A DNA stretch of 64,000 nucleotides from contig RCTD01000029.1 of the NCBI GenBank assembly GCA_014898415.1, positions 62,001-126,000 of the forward strand, in the 5' to 3' direction. Numbering within the stretch: the first letter of the stretch is position 1; the number at the start of each line of letters is the position of its first letter. Origin of the DNA: Stromatinia cepivora. Its lineage: Eukaryota > Ascomycota > Leotiomycetes > Helotiales > Sclerotiniaceae. Below are positions 59,333 through 64,000 of the stretch, piece after piece. Under the pieces are notes generated by a model. The model had not been told where the DNA came from and made no database searches. It was given only the letters and a program-made list of their open reading frames with translations. The position numbers and the translations under genes were made by a program.

Positions 59333-61371
59333 CAATTAGCGAAATACTTTTTAAAATAATATATAGATATCTATCTATATTTAATTATATTAGCGAAAAT
59401 ATTAATATTAAAGAAAGAGTATTTGCTATATAAGAATATATCGAATTATTAAATCAAAAAAGAATAAAACTAATAGAAATTTGGAATAACTAAACAAAGA
59501 AAAGATCGAAGAATAATAAAAAAGATTTATTTTAGCAATTCTATATTGATAATAAGATTATATTCAATATCAAAAATATTAAACAATTATAATCCAAAAA
59601 GAAATTCTTTGATTATTTTATAGACCCCTTTATTATTATCAATATCAAAAATAATAGATAAATATATAAATTAGTATTTCTAATATTATACAAAATATAT
59701 AATATCTTTTATATTTCATTACTCGAATTATAATATAAATATAAAGGTATTATTGATTCTTTATTTTCTGAAGAAATCAAAAGATATATAAAATATGAAA
59801 TCGAAAAAATACTAATTTATAGAAAAAAAGAATAAAAAATATAATATCTAATATAATAGAAGAACTATTAATTGATAAAAAATATATAAAAAACTTTACA
59901 AAACTTAATATATATTAAAAAATATTTAAAAAATTATAAAAAAGAAAATATATTATTATTATTATAATAATAAAGAACAAAGAAATAATATTATCAAAAT
60001 ATATTACAAAAACAAAAAGGATTCATATTCATATTAGAAAATTACAATATTTATATTTAAAAATCCTTATATAATTAATTTATTTTAATATATTATTAAA
60101 AATATATCATTTTTATTTTATTATTAAATATTTATATTTTCTTTGTTTTCTTATTTTCTTCTTCAATAATCTATTTTTACTTATATTATCCAAATCTTCA
60201 TCAATATCCGATTCTATTAATTAATAGAATATTCATCGAATATATTTTTCAATAATAAAATCCCAATAGAAAATTTGTAAAATTGTTATAGAAATAAATA
60301 TAAAAAGAAATTTATTTATATTTTATAATCGAAATCTGAAAGATCTATTAATATTTAATTATTGATCAATTAAATTCAATTTATTATATTTGTTATATTA
60401 ATCTTAAAACTTTTTCGTTAATTAATTATATTTATCTAAAACAATACTTATATTATTATTATTAAAATACTTCAAAAAATCGAGATCTTTAATTTAAATT
60501 ATTGATTTCTTTATTATAAATATTATTGATTTTATTAAAAGTATTAATATTTCTTAATAATTGATTAATAATATTACACTTGCTTTAGAAATTGAATTTA
60601 GTTTATTAAAACTTATCGAAAATAAAAATAATATATTAATTATCGAAATCTTTTTTTTAAATCTTTTAAAGCTTAATAATTTAATATTAGATTATTATAA
60701 ATCCTTATCATTGTTATCAAGAAATTCAATCGATTTCGATGCTTTTTTTTTGATAAAAACCGATTTAGAAGTTTTCCTAATAGATTTAGCTTTAATTATT
60801 CGAAATATAATAGTCCATAATTTCTTCGTTATTATTTCATTTATATTTCTAATACTTTTAACTTTACTTTTGATTATTTTTCAATATATTGATTTCATTA
60901 ACAAAATACAAATAGATTTTGATAATTTAAATCGAATCGAGAAAACCTCAAAAATTTCTTTTTCATTCTCCTTATTAAAGATATTCTTTAATTTATTTTG
61001 ATTTATTAATTTATTCATTAATTATTAATACAATTATATAATTATTAACAAAAAAAATAATAAATTATATTCAATATATCAATACAATATTATTACAAAT
61101 TTATACATATCTCTATCAATTTCATTAACTTCTTTATCTATATATTTAATACCAATATAACTTTCTTTATATTATAAAATAATTATATCAAATTATATTT
61201 CTTTTATTTACAAAAGAAAACCTTTTTTTTTATATAAATTTAATTTACCAATCTTTCAATTTCTTTAATAATATAATCTCTTCAAATAAACCCATTTCGA
61301 TTATCTATTATTTATAATAAAACTACAATAAATAATTCATTACAGAATTAACATTTTCTAATAATACTATA
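59333..61371. other. AT-rich decayed DNA, no element identified
   Basis: This contains the probable 3' end of Gypsy-3 (chromodomain-like remnants near 59520-59850 cannot be confirmed). It also has a 146-codon frame at 60561-61001 rich in Leu, Ile and Asn with a hydrophobic stretch, which I do not recognise and consider a chance frame in AT-rich DNA. Confidence 0.35.
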
Positions 61372-61537
61372 TATTAACTTTTGGTGCAGGAAGTAGTAGT
61401 ATTATTGACTATATAGGTTGAACTAAGGATCTATATTTCTAATAGGAGTAGAATTGAAGTTATCCCCAAATATGGTTTATACGGTATTGTAATTATATGA
61501 CCTCAATTCTAATCCTATGATAATTTCATTTCCAACA
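61372..61537 (-). repeat. Copia-3 3' LTR
   Basis: 166 bp; it aligns along its whole length with the Copia-1 LTRs when reversed. The target duplication (ctata on this side) cannot be checked without the other end. Confidence 0.88.
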
Positions 61538-62319
61538 TTCCCCTATTGAGGATATCCTATTCGATCCTTCTAGATTACTAATCCTAACATTTTCTTGAAT
61601 CTTTCGAAAGCAATCCTTATATAGGGCTTCGTTATTCCGTTAACAATTATATTATATATATTAATATAATTAGTAGCGATTTTCTCCTTTTCTATCAAAT
61701 CCCTGATGAAATGATAACTGATATCTATATATTTGGATCGTTTGTACAAATGTAGATTCTTGGTTAAAGCTAAAATATTTTGATTATTATTAAATATCTG
61801 AATTGTATTTCTATTCTTTTCAATATAATTTGATTTGAATAGATCCTTGAGTATTTGTACAATTTATCTTTCTTGTTTGATGAATATTATTATTACAATA
61901 TATTCTGATTCTGTATTAAAGGTAACCATAGATATTTGTTTTTTATTAGCCTATAATATAAAGCCTTTATAGAATATCACAACTTTTTTTGAAACATTTT
62001 TCCGGTTATATTTGTTATTAGTCCAATCTGTATTTGTATATACCTTTATTATATTATCAGATATATTGTATTTCTTACAGATATCAGATTGTACTCCCTT
62101 TGATTTGAATTATAACTTCTGTTTGATTGTTGATTGTAAATATTGTATCAGATTTTTTAAAGCTATAATATAATGTTTTGTTGATTTTGCTATAAATTGT
62201 GAAAATCTTCTAATTGAGAATGCTATATCTGATTGAATATATACTATTGGATGAATCATATTTCCTATTTGTTATTGATATTCATTTATATTTACTAGTT
62301 CATTATTATTAATTGTTGG

Positions 62320-63051
62320 TCAGAGATGGGTATAATCCATTATTAGTAGTTTCTTGACTTGATATTGTTTATACATAATACTGTATTTGATTAGTATAGT
62401 ATTGAGATATTCTTTTTGATTTATAATTAATATATATACTTTTTTATCATAAATGATTTTAACATTTAGGATTTTATTAATCTTCTTTAGATTCTTAATA
62501 TTAAAATAAATTGATAGCTTTTCATTGAACCAAATGATTTGCAATGATATATATAATACAATAACGATATCATCAATATATACTAATAATATTATATCAT
62601 GATCTTTGGATGTATATAGATATAGATCTGCCAAACTTTATACAAAGTTTATATCTAAAAGTTTTTTTTTCAATAATAAACTCTAATTTCTTTTAGTTTG
62701 TTTTAAATCATATAGACTTCGTAAAATTTGTAGTATATATCTCTTTTCGAAGTAGATTTCTTTTTTCAAATACAATTCAGTAAAGGTGTTTTTGATATCG
62801 AAATATAAGTATTCCAAATTTTCCTTTATAATGATAATTAGGAATAATCTAAGTGTATTTAACTTCATTGTTGATACAAATGTTTCGTTGTAATCTTTTC
62901 CTAATATCTGATTAAACCTTCGAACCATTAATCTTGTTTTGAATTGTTTTATCTTATTATCTTTGGTTTTAATTATAAATATCCATTTCGTCGAAACTAG
63001 ATTATTTCTTTTAGGGAGTATATATTCTTTCCAAGTATTATTTTGAATCAA
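62320..63051 (-). pseudogene. Copia-3 reverse transcriptase relic
   Basis: Minus strand: KWIFIIKTKDNKIKQFKTRL, YLYFDIKNTFTELYLKKEIY, LRSLYDLKQTKRN and the active site ILLVYIDDIVIV (YIDD retained). A stop separates the two surviving frames 63051-62683 and 62634-62320. Confidence 0.88.
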
Positions 63052-64000
63052 AAATATAATTTCCTTTTGGATAACTTCCTTTCATTTCTTAGAGTATTCT
63101 TGATTCAATATTATTTCCTTATAAATTCTTGGTATTTTGATTCCCAGAATTTCTTCGGCTGGATATACTATATCTTTTGTATTGTTTGTATCTATCAACG
63201 AAATTATAAAATCTAAAACGATCTTGTTTTTGATATAAGGGTTTATTTTGTAAATAATTAGAATTATAATTATAATATATTCTATACTTTCTTGAGTTTT
63301 GGTCTATATAGATATTATAATTAATATTCTTATAATCTTGCTTTCTCGTTCTCTTTTAGAATCTTATTTTATATCTTTTTTCCGTTTTCATATTAAATAT
63401 TTTGAAGGTTTATCTTCAAGGTTCATTATATCCTTTTGTTCAGTTTCAAATGATTATAGATTTATTTCGTTTTTTGATCTTATTGAAATAAGCTTATCAA
63501 CAAATTTTAAAACGATCTTAAATTTTGCTTCCGATATAAATTCAGAATCTGTAGAAGTTGATTTTTGGACTAGAACCTTTGAAATAATGAATTCAATATC
63601 TGAAGTATTTTTGAAAGAAGATTCTTGATTTGTTTTTTAGATATTGCTATCTTTATTTTTATTATATATTGATATTGATATATTTAATTTATTTAATTTC
63701 AATTCGACAATTAGAATGCTTGATATAATCATTGAACTCGGTATAATATCTGCTGAAAAGAATGTTTGAAACGAAGATAATACAAGTATCGCATTTAATA
63801 TTGAGGATAAAGAAGATACTTTGTTTGTTGCCAATTTATTACAAGATTTTCAATCTAACTCTATATTCTTTGTTCCTTATAAGCCTAATTTATAATTTCT
63901 TAATTTAAAATTCAAATCTCCTTTTCGATAAGATTCATTTATGATTATTCTATTTAATCGAAATGTATAACCTAGCTTTGGAGAATATATTTTGATATAT

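Larger units (their letters stand above)
27300..64000. other. RIP-like AT-rich transposon block
   Basis: The whole right part is AT-rich with very many TpA dinucleotides. Remaining C and G residues sit mainly in contexts other than CpA/TpG. Differences between LTR pairs of the same element are almost all C/T and G/A transitions. This is the signature expected from repeat-induced point mutation, an ascomycete defence that mutates duplicated DNA. Every reading frame of the elements inside is broken by TAA and TAG codons. Confidence 0.85.
61372..64000 (-). mobile_element. Copia-3: 3' part of a Copia-1-family element, cut by window edge
   Basis: The 166-bp LTR at 61372-61537 is the same length and sequence type as the Copia-1 LTRs, in minus orientation (ccaaca at its right end, tattaac at its left). 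A pyrimidine tract (cccctattgagg) next to it is the polypurine tract on the minus strand. RNase H (about 61600-62250), reverse transcriptase and the pre-RT linker follow to the right. The integrase and 5' LTR lie outside the window. Confidence 0.88.

Noticed and set aside
60561..61001. 146-codon frame as a real gene
   Set aside because: Only Leu/Ile/Asn-rich low-complexity translation, no motif, within decayed AT-rich DNA.
27300..64000. Mitochondrial or organellar origin of the AT-rich block
   Set aside because: The block is filled with Gypsy, Copia and hAT elements with nuclear-type target duplications, and LTR-pair differences are RIP-like transitions; no organelle gene is seen.
1..64000. 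tRNA, rRNA and other structured RNA genes
   Set aside because: None recognised by eye; a dedicated covariance-model search would be needed to exclude a tRNA in the intergenic parts.

Overview
The window looks like nuclear DNA of a filamentous ascomycete. The genes carry short GT-AG introns (mostly 47-64 bp) with clear branch points. The families present (fungal FunK1-type kinase, GH71 alpha-1,3-glucanase, kynurenine 3-monooxygenase, fungal P450) are typical of Pezizomycotina. The right half is a TpA-saturated transposon block that looks like the product of repeat-induced point mutation (RIP). A leotiomycete (Botrytis/Sclerotinia relative) is my best guess, from the flavour of the proteins only.

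Left half (1-27,300), genic. The 5' part of methionine aminopeptidase 1 runs off the left edge on the minus strand and is divergent from a four-exon kynurenine 3-monooxygenase (plus). Next come a FunK1-type protein kinase (plus), a four-exon cytochrome P450 (plus, with a last exon that the longest open frame misses) and a Ser/Thr/Ala-rich secreted protein (plus). Then there is a trio of secreted-protein genes: a large GH71 glucanase with cysteine-rich CBM24-like modules and a C-terminus resembling the tail of killer-toxin-like chitinases (minus), an unknown 310-residue secreted protein (minus), and a secreted protein ending in the same cysteine modules (plus). The first and third of these each carry one lesion: an in-frame TGA and a one-base frameshift. 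A 548-residue protein of unknown function (plus) closes the genic part. A 67-bp tandem repeat array lies between the GH71 gene and its neighbour.

Right half (about 27,300-64,000), transposon graveyard. I could resolve the nesting from LTR pairs and target-site duplications. Gypsy-1 (28853-53814, TSD ATTAG) contains Copia-1 (32396-37872, TSD GTATA) and the minus-strand Copia-2 (39863-53138, TSD AATCT). Copia-2 in turn contains Gypsy-2 (45602-51718, TSD AGTAA). Taking out the inserts leaves Gypsy-1 at 6,199 bp, close to the 6,117 bp of Gypsy-2. To the right lie an internally shortened hAT transposon (54515-55576, 8-bp TSD ATACAATA), relics of a third Gypsy family, and the 3' part of a minus-strand Copia-3 of the Copia-1 family that runs off the right edge.

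Three observations stand out. First, both Gypsy copies hold an antisense reading frame before the 3' LTR with a Zn2Cys6-like cysteine spacing followed by a coiled coil. Second, in all four complete LTR elements the outer ends of the LTRs are visibly less RIP-mutated than the inner ends. Third, the GH71/CBM24-like/toxin-like gene group may be an antagonism locus that is decaying. Homology statements rest on motif recognition by eye; no database search was run.
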